Assembly: GCA_963675135.1 (NCBI GenBank) | Contig: OY776129.1 | Span: forward strand, 61,567,028-61,631,027 | DNA: 64,000 nucleotides | From: Galeopsis tetrahit | Taxonomy: Eukaryota > Streptophyta > Magnoliopsida > Lamiales > Lamiaceae | Direction: 5' to 3' | Part shown: one piece after another, positions 46,905-60,614 of the stretch | Layout: every line of letters starts with the position of its first letter | Numbering within the stretch: the first letter of the stretch is position 1 | Notes under the pieces: generated by a model | The model's database searches: none | What the model was told of the DNA's origin: nothing | Seen by the model: the letters and a program-made list of their open reading frames with translations, nothing else | Made by a program: the position numbers and the translations under genes

Positions 46905-48569
46905 TTGTTGAATTACCTACAAAATTTTTAAACGAAAATAATTTCGTCTTAAAATATTGAGAATTGCCTACGAATCTTTATAAATTATTTTACACATTTT
47001 CACCCACAAAATTACTAAGGAAGAATCTGATGGTGATTTACCTACAAAATAATCCGTAGGCAAAACTGCATTTCCCTACCGAAACGGTTGTAGGTGATTT
47101 TTTTTTATTTACCAACGGAAATTTTCCTAGCTATTTATATGTATAAATTATCTAATTGTATTATCTACAAAATTAACTAGGAACTTAAAAAATAATGATT
47201 TACCTACAAAATAATCTGTAGGCAAAATTGCATTTTCCTACCGAAACGGTTATAGGTGATTTTTTTTTATTTACCAACGAAATTTTTTCTAACTATTTAT
47301 ATGTATAAATTATATAATTGTATTACCTACAAAATTAGCTAGGAACTTAGAAAAGCAATAATGTTACTAACAAATAAACATATGAACTTTATTATGTCTC
47401 ATATCGAAAGAGTAGAAAAAATATAAGAGAAAAAATAATATAAAAGCTGTAGTATTAGTAGAGATGTCTATCGGGCTGGCCCTAGCCCTATAGGGCCAGT
47501 CCTACAGGGCTACGGGCTAAACGGGTTAGGGCCTTAACCGGTTCATATTTAACGGGCCTACAATTGTTGGGACCTAACCCTAACCCTAGCGGGCCACGGG
47601 CTAAACGAGCCACTAACGGGCTACAATAATTTTTTTTCTTTTAAAATTAAATATCTCAATTGGCACGTCCAACAAGCAAATAAAATAGAAAAATACATAA
47701 TTAGTTAATGATCAGTAAATGAGAAAAAAAAAGTATAATTTAAACACAATTTTAGAACTCATTGGTCCTTAATATGACCAAATAAAGCTAAACGAATATC
47801 ATAATCTAATAAAAAATAGTAATAATGACTAATGGATGGTAATGGGCTTCTTAATGCTTATAATTATGGTTATTGGTCAAATGACCCAAAATTTGTTCTT
47901 AGGTTATTTATTAAAAAAAAGAAAAAAAGGTAACAACTCGGGCTAGCGGGCTAGCCCTGTAGCCCTGCGGGCTGGCCCGGTTTAGCCCACGGGCTAACCG
48001 GTCCGGGTCAAAAAAGTTCGGTTTTAAACGGGCCTATAATTCATGAACCCTAACCCTGTATTTTTCAGGGTTAAACGGGCCAGCCCGGTTAGCCCGGCCC
48101 GAATAAACATCTCTAAGTATTAGTAAGTTTGTAACCAACAAACATAAATTTTTTGTCCCACATCGAATAAGGAGTACAAAAAACATGAGAGAAAAATATT
48201 ATAAAAGGGGTCTAATGTGCACCTAAGTTTGTATTTTTAAAATGTTTATATATTCTAACACTTTTTGAATCGGCTTTGTGATCGATTCATGGTTGGATCG
48301 GTTGAACCTGCTGATCCAATTTTGAATGAATTTATTTATTTTGTATAATGCCAAAAAAATATTTTATTAATAAAAAATATATATTTATTAATTTACCTAC
48401 GGAATTACCAACGAAATGTTTCGTAGTTGATATTTACCTACGGTTACTTACGAGCGAATTCCATACGAATGGTTTTCGTTGATATTCCGTAGGTAAGTAT
48501 AAATGCTTACAAAATTGGAATTATTACCTACAAAATATTCTCTAGCCAATTAATTATTTTCTTATAGTG
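46905..48569. mobile_element. CACTA (En/Spm) element end region with subterminal repeats
   Basis: The right end reads CTTATAGTG, which in reverse complement is CACTATAAGAAAAT, the CACTA signature. The motif ACCTACAAAAT/TTTGTAGGT and relatives recur many times on both strands, as subterminal transposase-binding repeats do. One 162 bp unit is tandemly repeated (starts near 47,035 and 47,197). I found no left CACTA terminus and no transposase, so it is a deletion derivative or truncated. A hAT MITE is nested within. Confidence 0.65.
47459..48115. mobile_element. hAT-type MITE nested in the CACTA region
   Basis: The ends TAGAGATGTCTAT and AACATCTCTA are inverted, and the 8 bp AGTATTAG flanks both sides (47,451-47,458 and 48,116-48,123), as expected for hAT. 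GGGCTGGCC/GGCCAGCCC-type repeats mark both arms. There is no transposase. Confidence 0.8.
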
Positions 48570-51500
48570 GTATTCGCCGCCCCCCTCCAAATAATTTTTA
48601 CACTAAAAATTGATGGTTTACTACATGTAAACATCAAAATTGATGTTTTGATGCACACTATAACAAACATCAAAACACCTTTCATCAAAACAGTTTTTTT
48701 ATTTTTATTATTATTATTATTTATTCTTTAAACGCTAAAATTGTTTCATTCATCATAACACATCAGAATACTACTGCTGTCATTTTTCTATTTATTCTTA
48801 TCGATCAGTTTTATTATATAATATAATATAATATAAATGTGAGTTCCCATTAATTATAAAGTATGAAAATATTTTGATTAATAAAGTAGAATAATAAAAT
48901 ATTGTGAATATAGTACTAAAGTAATGACATATTATGTAATTTTGAGATATTTGAAAGATGTAGTTTAAAGTGAAAAATTATTTTATTACCAAATTTAAAA
49001 ATAATGAATTTAATTTAAAATTTTCATTTTTTTTGTAAATAATGATGAATTTATATGAGACGAAGATAATAGTATATAAAGCGATAAAATGATAAGCAGC
49101 TAGATAGCGAAGATAATGGGTTTAATATTAGCATATATATATTTAAAGTGACAAAGATGTTTTCTTTAAAAAAAAATAGATAATCTAAGTAAAATATAGG
49201 CTAAAAAAGAAAACACATAAACCTAGGAAATGATGAAGGGAATATCAATTTTTCATCATAATGTGAAGGATTCTTGTAATTTTCGTAATGTAGCCAAATG
49301 TCAAAGTATGCACAATTGTGCTAGTGGTCATATATATAATTCAGGGATATTTCATATTTGTAATATACTTGCATAATCTCATACCATCTCATCATCAATG
49401 AAACAGACCGCAACATTTGCCTTCTTAATTATAATTAGGTGGTTTTCAAAAAAAAAAAATTATAATTAGGTGGGTAAAGGATAAAGAGCTAAAATAATAC
49501 TCCTACTACTATTATTTGTCCATAAGTATGTATTTATTTCTTAAAAATAATACTATTATTTGTCATTTTGTCCCTAAGTAAGTTTTTTTTTCCTTAAAAA
49601 TTTAATAGGGCTGCGTACTTTATTATGTACTTCGTGATGTCTCTAAGATTATAATAATCTACTATACATGTAATCTTAATTACTAACAAATTGGGAATAA
49701 TATTATATGCTGCATGCCATGCATGTAATATTTTAATTATTTGATCTATGAATTAATGTTCATTGATAAATTTAGCTTTAAAAAAATATTCATTTTGAAA
49801 TTTAAAGTGTACTTAATTAATTAGCATAAATAAAAATGCCCTTAATTTAATTACATTTAGTGGTTTTCTATTTACATTGGTTTGTCGCCGTCCTACCCGC
49901 ATTCATATTATTAATAAATAAATAAATAAAATCATGCTACTGATTATCTTACATACTAGAGTAGTACTATTTAATGTAAAAATTGATTAAATGGCATAGG
50001 GACCATCATCTTTAATGCGTGTACGTTGTGTTGTTGACTTGCTGTAAAATAATCTTTAGAACTCCGTAAATAAATTATTGTATGCAATTAAATTTTAAGT
50101 AATTTTAATATAATTTTAATTATTTAATTATATTTTTGATCCATAAAATTAAAAATGATATTGATGAGTAAGAATTATTTCTTGCCTAGTGCTGCTAAAT
50201 TTGTAGGGAAATGAACACTAGAAAATAATCCAGAGATTTGTTTATTTAGAGAATTTTGTAAAAGAAGATTTTATATATGAAATTAAATTCCAGTTTAATA
50301 CTTATTTAACTTAATCCTATAATTGAGTGGAGGCTCTATATAAGTCAATGGATCATAAAATATAATAAGTGTGAAACTTCGTAAAATGCATAATAATACA
50401 AGACCAACTTTGGTTAGCCTTTTTTCATTGATATTTGTGTTGTGGAAATTAAATTAATAAAGAAAGAAATTAAATAAATAAATAAATATTCTTCATGATG
50501 TATTCATATTCACCCCTAAAAAAAGTTAGTTACAATGAATTCACAATTTTGTACTCCGTATTTAATTGTTTAAATTAAATCAAATTGTGTACAATTTATT
50601 TTCATAATAGCACAGCTTAAAATTGGTATGAAATTTGATTTTCGATGCAAGATAATTTAATTTAAGACAACACAAAGTTGTTCTCATATTTTAATTGTGA
50701 AAATTCTAGAAACTCAATCAATATATATTTGCATGATAGATCTGACTTCTGACCAAATCCGAAACACAAAAACAAAAGGTAAATCTTGAAACAAATATCA
50801 ACGCAACATCACTCCCTAGACTAGAGGATCTAGGATACCTAGAAAACTTCATTCTAAATTTTAAACTTGAAATTAAATTCAAGTCTTGAGTCTTTGTTTC
50901 CTTTTCATTATTTTTATGTTTTGTGATATATTTCGTTCATTCAAATTGTAAATTTTTAGTTTATATTTTTTAAATTAAAATCTTATAACGGGTAAAATTG
51001 TTTTTTTTTTATTGGTATTAATTGTTTCATTAAAATATTTGAGTTCGATAGTATTAATTGTTTCATTACAAATATTAAATGTTTTACTATAAAATATTAA
51101 TTGTGAAACAAGTTCATATTGAAGCCGGTTATTCGAGATCAATTCTAAATTCTACCTTAAATTTTAAGTTTTAACATAAAAATTTATATAATATATTTAA
51201 TACACAAATATATAATTAATTGAGGTAAATTGAGTAAAAAATCATTTAAACATGGATCAAATGCAAATTAAACTTAATTGAAAAAAAAAATCGCAAATAT
51301 TGATTTAATACAAGACCAAAAAATACAACTACAACGCCAACATATGTTACTATAAGGACAATTTATACTCCTGTAAGGACAGTGACAAAAAAATTTACTT
51401 ACATTTAAAGATATTTTGGCCTCATAGTAACATAATATTTCAAGCGACACACAAATTCACTCAGCTTATACTCCGTATTATAATAGTACAAATTATCCTT

Positions 51501-52900
51501 GAAGTAAATTTTGACCTACAAATTTTTTGAACCTAACTTGTGATTCACAAATTTTTAAATATTATTTTAATTAGACATATTTTACATACGATGTTTAAAT
51601 TTGAAATCCAATCTTCATTCAATTTCTATATCTGATGAGATATTTGAATTAATTTGTTTATTAATAAATCTTACTAAATAATTGTATTAATGTAACCATC
51701 TAGAGGAGCCCAAGTTTACAAGCAATACTATGAAAACTCGATTACAGAGTTGTGAATTTCCAACACTTTTAAAAAGGTGCATTAGGATCTGAAATCAAAC
51801 TTTTTGCCGTTTTCATAAGCATACTACATTCTAAAATAATGCCAAAAGGTTGATGAAAACAAGATTTGACAACATGCTACTACTGGAAAGAGAAGTTACA
51901 TTCCACTGGAAAATTAATTAAAAAAATATTAAGAGTCCAAAACAATGGATATATAAACAGATGCCACTCTGCCACTTGCACATTATTTTATTACACAGGA
52001 ATATGATATTCGAAATTTGGAGAAAATTAAGATGTCAAACAAGGCATAACAGAGGCAGATGGACCACATTACTTTAATCTATATTTAATTTAAGATACTG
52101 CTATAGAAAGAAAGCCAAGGATAGATTTAGACGTCCTATGATACATAGTTCTTTGCATTTTCAGTATGATAAAAGGCCAAACAAAAAGGCAACACAAGTT
52201 GCACATTAATGTGTGTGCTCTCCCAACTGTATATATAATACTGTATGATGTATGCATGCAATATTTTCAATGTTGAAAATATCAATAAATATCAACATTG
52301 AGGACCACATACATATATTAGTAATGATATCGGGATATTTTAAACACTGCTAACAAGTACAAATCCTTGATTCTAACAAAAAGAGAACACGGGTTGTTAT
52401 TACTAATTTACTACTACTTCATAGAAAGAATCAAATACACAACTTAGATGCATACTTTCTTTAAGCAGTAACTAAGCCATGAATTAGGGGTAACACCATG
52501 TGACATTAATACGGTATATAATTTTAACAAAATATGCACTTAAAGATAACTTATGATTTTGAAGATAAACGTCATAATTGGTGCACTTCAAAAAAGGAAG
52601 AATAGACCAGCAGCAATCTTACACAGAAAAGTAGTCATGATCCAACCACCAGCTTAGTGGTTTCTCACTTCACTTCACACTCAAGCCACTTGAAGTTAAT
52701 TTACCATTACCTTCTGTCTCAACCTACTCTGCTGCAAGCAACAAAAAGAGAGATTCATATGCAAAACTCAACAATATTGGAAAATATTTTCTCAAAATGG
52801 GGCGTAAATTTATACAACCTTCTAAATTTAGGAAAATGTAGAGTAGGCCTGAGAGATCAAGACTAAAAAAGTGCTTAATCTATTCGTTAGAGACCTGGTT
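48570..52900. other. Long AT-rich intergenic region
   Basis: No gene, RNA or complete element could be supported over about 4.3 kb. Short features are a set of ATCAAAAC/TTTTGAT inverted motifs at 48,610-48,700 and a TCAATGTTGA hairpin at 52,268-52,302. The right end approaches the RAD51B 3' side and may hold noncoding transcript sequence. Confidence 0.4.
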
Positions 52901-53080
52901 CTATCTAGTGATGAATGATACTGAAAACGGTTCATCATAATTTTCAGAATTTTTGTAGCTAAAACTGGAAATTATTATGTTGGCAAAAAATTTCAATATA
53001 TTGAAGAGACATAGTTTGCCAAGGAGCACACGTTCTTCTGCTGAAATATATTCATCCACGTCAGTTGGTCCATCTCCTAC
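52901..53080 (-). other. Possible noncoding 3' exon of RAD51B
   Basis: A good acceptor (TATTATGCAG on minus) ends at 53,081. Joining it to the donor that overlaps the RAD51B stop codon gives TGG then TAG, the same protein end. An open frame of 61 codons crosses the region but is out of phase with the upstream exons. No transcript evidence is available and the 3' limit is arbitrary. Confidence 0.3.
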
Positions 53081-53163
53081 CTGCATAATAATGTCATGAG
53101 AACAACGCAGATATGTCTATTACATTCACATATATAATGTAGTAGGAGTATAACATTTTTTCA

Positions 53164-53622
53164 AGTAATTAGATTGTCCCTTTTCCATTTTGGTCCGTTT
53201 TTTATTAGATTGTCCATTCCCAAAATAGAAATGACATAACTTTATTGTTTCTAACTATTTCTCCAAACATCTCAAAATTACACCAAATGTCATTACTTTT
53301 CTCACACAAAAACATCTTTTTTTTGTCCTATTCTCCTTATTTGACTAATACACCCTCAACAAAAAAATTATTTTACTTATAATACTAATAAATAACTCTC
53401 ACATTAAGATCCTTCAGACAAGGTTAAAGGGAATTTGATGAGTGGTTACTGCTCGCAATAAAACTTGCGAGATGGGTGCCCAGCCTGCCTGTTACGACAG
53501 TTGTGGCGCTCTCATCTTTACCTATCTGATCCCTTTATTTTAAAAAAGAAAGGAAAAAAAAAAAATAACTCTCACATTAAAACTCGTGTCAAAGGAGCAA
53601 TCTAATTAGAGATGGAGGGTAT
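53164..53622. mobile_element. Mariner-like MITE, interrupted by a short retroposon
   Basis: Left TAATTAGATTGTCCCTTTT and right AAGGAGCAATCTAATTAGAG are imperfect inverted repeats. The element at 53,408-53,563 is inserted within. Ends are approximate. Confidence 0.5.
53408..53563 (+). mobile_element. Short A-tailed retroposon (SINE-like) of unknown origin
   Basis: A 17 bp direct repeat AATAACTCTCACATTAA flanks it (53,391-53,407 and 53,564-53,580). The right end is an A-rich tail, and the body of about 130 bases is clearly less AT-rich than its surroundings. I see no convincing tRNA A and B boxes, so the head could derive from another small RNA or an mRNA. Confidence 0.75.
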
Positions 53623-54124
53623 AATTGACATTGTTGTTAAATAAAATTAATGGTGTGAGTTAGCTAAGACGCCGTTGATCTTCAATACTGTACACATAAT
53701 AGATTTCTGGATCATTTTTTTTAATTTCTTTCAAGACTTGCGAGTAATTCAATTGAATTTTTTTTAACTATCCAAAGATAGCCAGGAGTGCAGCCCTAAA
53801 GTACACACTTCACCATAAGACCAATATAAAAGGATAGACACTTGGATTTCCAGCACAAAATGCCTTGAATTCAGCATTGGCAAATTTTTTCATTTTATTT
53901 TTTTATTGTTAGTATTATTTATTATATATCTGATTGGAAATAAAAGTGAATAGAGGATTTGATTGTTCTTTGCATAACAAACAACCATTCCATTCAATTC
54001 AAAGAAGTGCATCTCATTCAAACAAAGATAAATGACTATTGAGATGAAGTTAACAAAGACAACATGCACAATCTTGAATCAAATAATAAATTGCACCTCA
54101 TCCATTATTCAATCATCTTACCAC

Positions 54125-57100
54125 TTACCAGGTTGCAGATTGCAGCGCTTCACTGTCATAGTTAATTATGCTACTGTGGCCTGCATTGAGTGCAAATATA
54201 CCACATTGTGATTACCAAAGAAAGAAAGAAAGGGCATATAGTATATTTTTTTTAAAAGAACAAAGAAAATTAGAAAATCAAGGATATCTTCTTCATGACA
54301 CGTTTCAATAACCACACCCAAAAGGAATTTAAATCCCACTACTAGCCATTTTGTACTGTATATTGAGAATCTGCAGACTTACAAAATGTTTTCCTTTTAT
54401 TTAAGTTAATTAAGCATGATTATACTGCAATTACCACCCTAAAGAAAATACAGGAGGCGATAAAGATTTGTACGAAACCTTGGTAGTGTATTGTGTTTGC
54501 TTCCGGACCCATCATTTCAAATCCTTCGTCTTCAAGCATTGAAATCCCAGATGAAGTTATGCAGAAAAAAAATCCCACACATGGAGATATTGAAGATTTT
54601 GCTATCTTTATAAGCCTTTGTCCTGTAACAAGACCTACACAGTCATCACACATTGGACGGAAAAAAAAAAAAATAACAACAACAATAATTCAGAAGGTCA
54701 GATTTCGCATCGTAATATGAGCAGAAGTTCTGGCGTGAAACTACTCCACCTGTGCATAAGATCCTCTGGATTACCATGCTTGCTAAACTAAAATAATAAA
54801 TTGGCATTTTTCTTTTGCTAAACGAATCATAATACATTCATCTACTCAAGAATTACCCTGATAATTCACCTATGCTGCTCACAGTAAAATGTAACTCGAC
54901 TATTTGTACACCATTAGCTTTTTGGTGGATATCAGCCTTAGTCCTAAGCCTGTAAAAGTTGTTGAATAAATATCACACTGTGACTCAACTTGTGAGGAGT
55001 TTTCCATCAGAATTTTAGGCAGAATAAAAAGGAAATTAAAACTTAAAATTGCTAAAAATTCCTTCACTAAAGAAAGTAAGTACTTATGTCAATCTTCTAG
55101 TTACTACGGAGTATATAATATATGTTCTCACACAATGCACCATTTAAAGGACCAGGTTCTATGTTATCTCAACATAATATGTTTTTGATGGTTCCTTTAA
55201 CAGTCTATGCTGCCACGCACATCATTTTGATTGTTCTTTTCCTCGGGTGTAGTATAAGTAGTGTATGCACACTTAATCAGCTTCAATCAGGGATACACCA
55301 TGGAAATAAAGAAAAGCAAAATGATTGGATCAATGAACACTTATTCTTGCTACATGTTGCATTGCATAGAATTAAGGGTTAATTGCATAAAAAATCTCGA
55401 CATTTTCACATTTTTTCAATTCCAACATATATTTTTAAATCACATGACTATTTCCCGGCAATTTACCCTAGAATTAAATAATGGTTTTTGAATGATAGGA
55501 TGAAATAAGACCTGATCTGGATTCTAACACAAGACGAACGCTAACAGCATGAGCCCAGTGAATCCCCAGAGCAGCAACAAGATGAGAATCAAATTTCGAA
55601 GAGTCTTCAGTAGTATCAGCTTTGCTATGCCCTGAACCAGGATTTACAATTATATGTTGCTCAGAAGAGAAGGTTATTTGCGGTTTTGTTTATTGCAATA
55701 TTTCGCATCAGAATAAATGTGTTTGCTTTGCTTTATTATTTCAAACATATTTTATACTCCTCATACATGATATTGTATCAAGGAATGCAAGCTATTTCAG
55801 AAAACACTTTTTTCATTGAAACAAAGTAACACATGAAATGAGAAACAAAAACATATTGTAAGCTCAATTTGTCAAGGAACTACACAGTCTACACCATACA
55901 AATACACCCATTTCGAATTTGCGATTTCCCAAAGAGATCTTTTCAACATAATTTAGAAAGTATTTCAGTTGAAATAGAATCAAACCAGATGTGAGCTATT
56001 TGAGCATAATATGATACCTTGGAATAAATATCGGGAAGCTTCATCACGGCCTTGTGATCGTACTTGATTAGTGACCACTACAGGAATGCGACAAAATTCT
56101 GCTAGTGATCTGAATATGAAAATTGAAAGGATAAATAATGATATGTAGAAAAGAAACAACAAAATTAATATTTTTTACAAGACTTACTTTATAAATGAGA
56201 TATGCCAGCCTAGTTTAGGAGTATTTCCCTCGCCATATTCTCTGTTAAAAAGGAAGACATTCTAATTTAAAGAGAAAATGAATCATAAGATGATGTTTCC
56301 AAAAACAATGAATACATAGATGCATTGTATATAAAGTGAAATACTAGATTTGTTTGTTTAAGGGAAGACAACAACACTGGCTATATTTGTATATTTAACA
56401 CTGACAGAAATTAGAATGCTTGCAATGAATTCACATATACTGTATCTTCAGTATGTATCATGTATCTAAATGCACTAGACAACATAAAACACTTATACTT
56501 CCATCATTCAAGTACATGACTTGGTGAGTGCAATTGTCAAAATGACTAATTTATCCCATATAGAACAGAAAATGTTTCAATTCCAAATTTCATCAACAGC
56601 AGTTCACTGCAGCCTATATAATATACTATAACATAATTAGAAGAGTAAATCACCCAGAAGCAAGAGCTGTCATGCTGTCGATAATGAGCAGCTTCACATT
56701 TTGCTGAAGTAGTGAAAGCTTTATATTCTGCAAGCTGACAAGAACAACACAATTAAAAAAGTTATTCCTGAAACAGGTAAATCGTCATGCTAAGAGAAAA
56801 GTCAGAAACACAAGTGAGAACCGAAGGTTTTTAAATAAACAAGAGGAAACTAAGACCACAATATATCTCTACTTAATCCTAGTCATTGGCTATTCTATTG
56901 CCCGACACAGAAATAGATTTAACCTCTTAAATCATATTCATATGTGCCGCAGGATAGTCAGAAAACCCTACTCACAATCTAGCGAAGAATTGTTTCTCCA
57001 ACGCCATTTAAGTTATAAGACAAAAAAGGAGGCTCTTTCTGCATATAACGCCTCAATTCATTTTATTTTTTTTGCATCAATAGAACTATCATCAGGGAAT

Positions 57101-60100
57101 TGACATGATCTTCCCACACACTTCTAACTTTGGTTGGAGGGGTCATCTTATCAATTAAAAAAACAAATGGCTATAGTGTTATTGGCTCTCAGTTAAGACA
57201 ACTGAATTGGATGGTAGAACTCAAGCTTTAACTAATTAAAAGTTGTTGTTCTTAGACTTTTCTAGTCTACCAATTAAAATACAGACAAATCTCAGGCGAA
57301 CTCGTCTTCTGTTTTTAAGAACTCTCAAACTTAAGATCTGTGATCTGGCATTTGATCTCCCTCTGAAACCATGTGAATAATAAAGTGGGTACTGAGGAAA
57401 AAAAAACATACAGATGAATCTTTTCTACCTTTCAGTGAATTCAGATAATGAAGCCGGCTGCAAAACTAGAATCCTTCCAGACATCTGCCATATATGTATA
57501 AGTCAAATAATGCTTAAAGCCCCATTCAAACTTCATAAAAAAACTACAGCATCCTAATACTCATAGAGATACGTAACATCTAATTTGATGATGTAGTCAG
57601 TCAAACCAAGGATGCAAATTATCCAACATATTTGGCACAACACTTGGTCCATTTTAAGGTGGAGAATATCCAATTCATGAAATTATATAATTACATTCTC
57701 CTTAATTGTCATCCAATTTTTGTTGCTAATGCTATCAGATATAGAGATTGGAATAAAGAGAGAAGTTCTTGAACTAGCAAAATGAATATCCAGCAAAATT
57801 ACTTTCTAAGTTGTTACAAGGTAAATTATCTTCTATCTCTTGCAGTTTGTCGGAATGGGAGAAGAAGAGGGGACAAAACAAAAAATACCAGAAAATTAGG
57901 GCAAGAAATCAGCCAATATTTTTCTTTATATAGTTTGTTGCTAGGTGAGATAAAATTGTATTATAAAGTAAAGCTGGAACTAAAGCAAATGTCCAATTGC
58001 AATTAGTCAAGGCTCTTTATTCCTTATATGCAATACAAAGAAAGAAATGTCAAATATTCCCCAGAGATTTACTTAAATTGTGCTGCAATTTGACCCACTG
58101 TGCTACCCTTTTGTTAATACTTGTTCTGCCAATACTTTATTCCACTTAAAATCTCTTGTCTGCATTGTTCTTCTAAAGAAACATGCTTATATGGCTAAGA
58201 TTAATATAATATCTCATAAACATCCAATCTTCACAGAGTGAAGAAGTGATCATTATAAATTTCATACCTCTTGAGCCATGCCTTCCATGTTAAATATTTC
58301 TGGGAAACTACTAAGCCCCATTTCAATCATCCTGAAAGTAGGTATAGTTGCAAGTGAAGTTTGAGCAATAACTGGGGTTATTACCATAGTTTAGCATCAA
58401 ATTTGTATATGAAGGTACCTTCTTGAACTAAATTTGGATTCCACATCAATATATATTACACGGCCACCTAAGCCTCCATGAGAGGTCGGAAACGATGCAA
58501 GTAAAGCAAGCTTCAGGCAGAACTAAATGTTCAGACAAAATAAGAGAATATTAGTAAATGTCAAAAAGACACTATGGCAAATGAGAGGATGTACCAGGAT
58601 GAATTTACAACATTAAGAAGTCAACATCTCAAAAATATATACATAGGACTAATACGGATTTTTTTTAAAGTTTCCTTACAATTCACCACCCATTTACAGA
58701 ATGGCATCACATAAAATTGTGTTGATATCAATATTTAACCTCGTCGACAAAGACATTTTGTGAAAATGAAAGCGCACTCGAGTCAATACAACTCCTGTCC
58801 TTGATTGGTCCATTTTTAGCAAAATTCAGACAAAGTTATCCAGTTAAGTTAATGGCTAGATGAACCAATTATCATTGACCTATGATTTATAACTTTTCTC
58901 TATTTAATTCGTTTATATAAAATTTACAAGAGAGTCATTCTTCCTGGTTGTAAATTTTAGTTGACTATCAAAAGTTAGAAGGAAAATACTAACTACCCGT
59001 TAGCATGAATTGCTATTCCAGAAACCAATGTAATCATGGTAGTATTCTTTATAATTATTAGCAAATCAGACAAGATAGCAAGAATAATGTTGCAGGTAAA
59101 ACATTGTCAGATACAGTGAATTCATATTTTGAGTGATTGAATGCGACCATAGTTACAGGACGATTCTTGATATATTTTATTTTTTTCCGAGCCCCGCTTC
59201 CATTTTTAACCATGTAAAAAAAAATTATGCACACACACTTGAATTTACTTTCTAAAGCTACCTGTGTTTTGCCAATTCCTGCAGGACCAACTAACTCTGT
59301 CACAACACCAAACGGTATTCCACCACAAAGGGCTGCATCAAGTCCTTTTAACCGTGTGGGAAGATGTCCTGCCAGGTACTCATTACGGTTTCGTTGCTCC
59401 AGCAATGACATAGCCTAATATCATAGTCCAAAAAAATCATCAAGAAAATTGATACCACGAAGCTGATTGAACAAATCATCAAAACCATATCCCAAAATCA
59501 GCATCCATTAATATACCGTTTGATAGGGTGGGCATGAAATTTCACTGATGTGTTCCACTGCCAGCATTACCTCCTCCAACCCAACATCCAGCAACTCCAT
59601 CAACTCAAATTCACTTAGTGATAATGCATCCTAAAGCAAACAAATTTAAGAATTGTTGCATTATTAATTTAATACATCTAGAGATTGTATTAAACAACTA
59701 TCATAAGATAATTATAAATCCCAAAATCACACAATTAAATAATAAAACGAAACAAGGGCACTGGATGTTGTACAATTCAGATAGCGCTATAAATAATTTT
59801 CTATCAACATGTCACTTTTCAAAAAACAAAACAAAACCAAAAAAATGATGTGATTCTTCCAAAAACTCATGGGAAGTTTGCATCATATTGGTTAAGAGTC
59901 ACATCGCCGTCGGTGTGTATAATGTACTAGTTACTTAAAACAACCGATAAAGAACACAATATAATTATTCGTCTCTCTTCTACCGTAGAAAACATCTCTT
60001 TCTTTTCATATACTTTCTTCAAACACTTGGCGTGTCCTAATTTAGAAAATGTTCTACAGAAGCTCTTACAAATAATTTCCAAAATGATTCCGTCCAGGCT

Positions 60101-60303
60101 CTTGGATATTAGGTGGTTTCACATGATAACACTTTAAATTTCACCACTTAATCAGAATGAACTAGAAGATATGCATTATTCATTCCACAGTAGTTGCAAT
60201 AAAATTTTAAATGAAGTACCTTAGCAGTGATGATGTTTCGAGCGGTAAACACGTTAGTAATTGATTTAGGGAGACCCATTTCGCTGATGAGCTTGTTCGC
60301 CAT
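54125..60303 (-). CDS. RAD51B: RAD51B, RAD51-paralogue recombinase subunit
   Basis: Twelve exons on minus: 60303-60220, 59630-59517, 59414-59262, 58522-58419, 58331-58268, 57484-57429, 56734-56654, 56241-56188, 56109-56018, 55619-55512, 54622-54479 and 54180-54125 (stop TAA). They total 1,110 bases, or 369 aa, close to the roughly 370 aa of Arabidopsis RAD51B. The N-terminal helical part begins MANKLISEMGLPKSITNVFT. Walker A is GPAGIGKT (109-116), Walker B is LLIID (207-211), and VVVTNQVRSQ and GIHWAHAV follow. RAD51B binds RAD51C within the BCDX2 complex, an ATPase assembly that supports RAD51 filament formation in nuclear homologous recombination. All phases agree and no disabling change is seen. 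Introns are AT-rich with no nested gene noticed. Confidence 0.94.
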
Positions 60304-60432
60304 TTTTGAAAAATCTCAAGATGCTCTATGAGTCTGTGACCTTGCGCTAAGTAAGTATCGCATAGTCTGACTTTTCCGTGGCCAAAAAAAAAAAAAAGAC
60401 GAGCGGTATTTTCCCTCCTTCCTTTTATTCTT

Positions 60433-60538
60433 AAGTTTGTATGTTTGGTTCGTAGCTTTTTAGGCATACAAATTAATATAAATAAAAGAAGTTTGTATGT
60501 TTGGTTCGTAGCTTTTTAGGCATACAAATTAATATAAA
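60433..60538. repeat. 56 bp tandem duplication downstream of tRNA-Gln
   Basis: The segment beginning AAGTTTGTATGTTTGGTTCG occurs at 60,433 and again at 60,489 with almost no difference. It separates the tRNA gene from RAD51B. Confidence 0.8.
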
Positions 60539-60542
60539 AAAA

Positions 60543-60614
60543 AGGTCCTACCGGGAGTCGAACCCAGGTCGCTGGATTCAAAGTCCAGAGTGCTAACCAC
60601 TACACCATAGAACC
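60543..60614 (-). tRNA. trnQ-UUG: tRNA-Gln (anticodon TTG)
   Basis: On minus, GGTTCTA pairs with TAGGACC to form a 7 bp acceptor stem, with T as discriminator. The anticodon arm CTGGA-CTTTGAA-TCCAG presents TTG (60,581-60,579). The D arm (GTGTAGTGGTTAGCAC, A box) and the T arm with GGTTCGACTCC (B box) are intact. A run of T on minus directly follows as a Pol III terminator (about 60,535-60,542). Length is 72 with the discriminator. It decodes CAA in cytosolic translation and looks functional. Confidence 0.97.

Noticed and set aside
52901..53086. A coding exon of RAD51B continuing MQVGDGPTDVDEY
   Set aside because: Its frame cannot be reached from exon 11 or 12 without a stop. Kept only as a possible noncoding exon.
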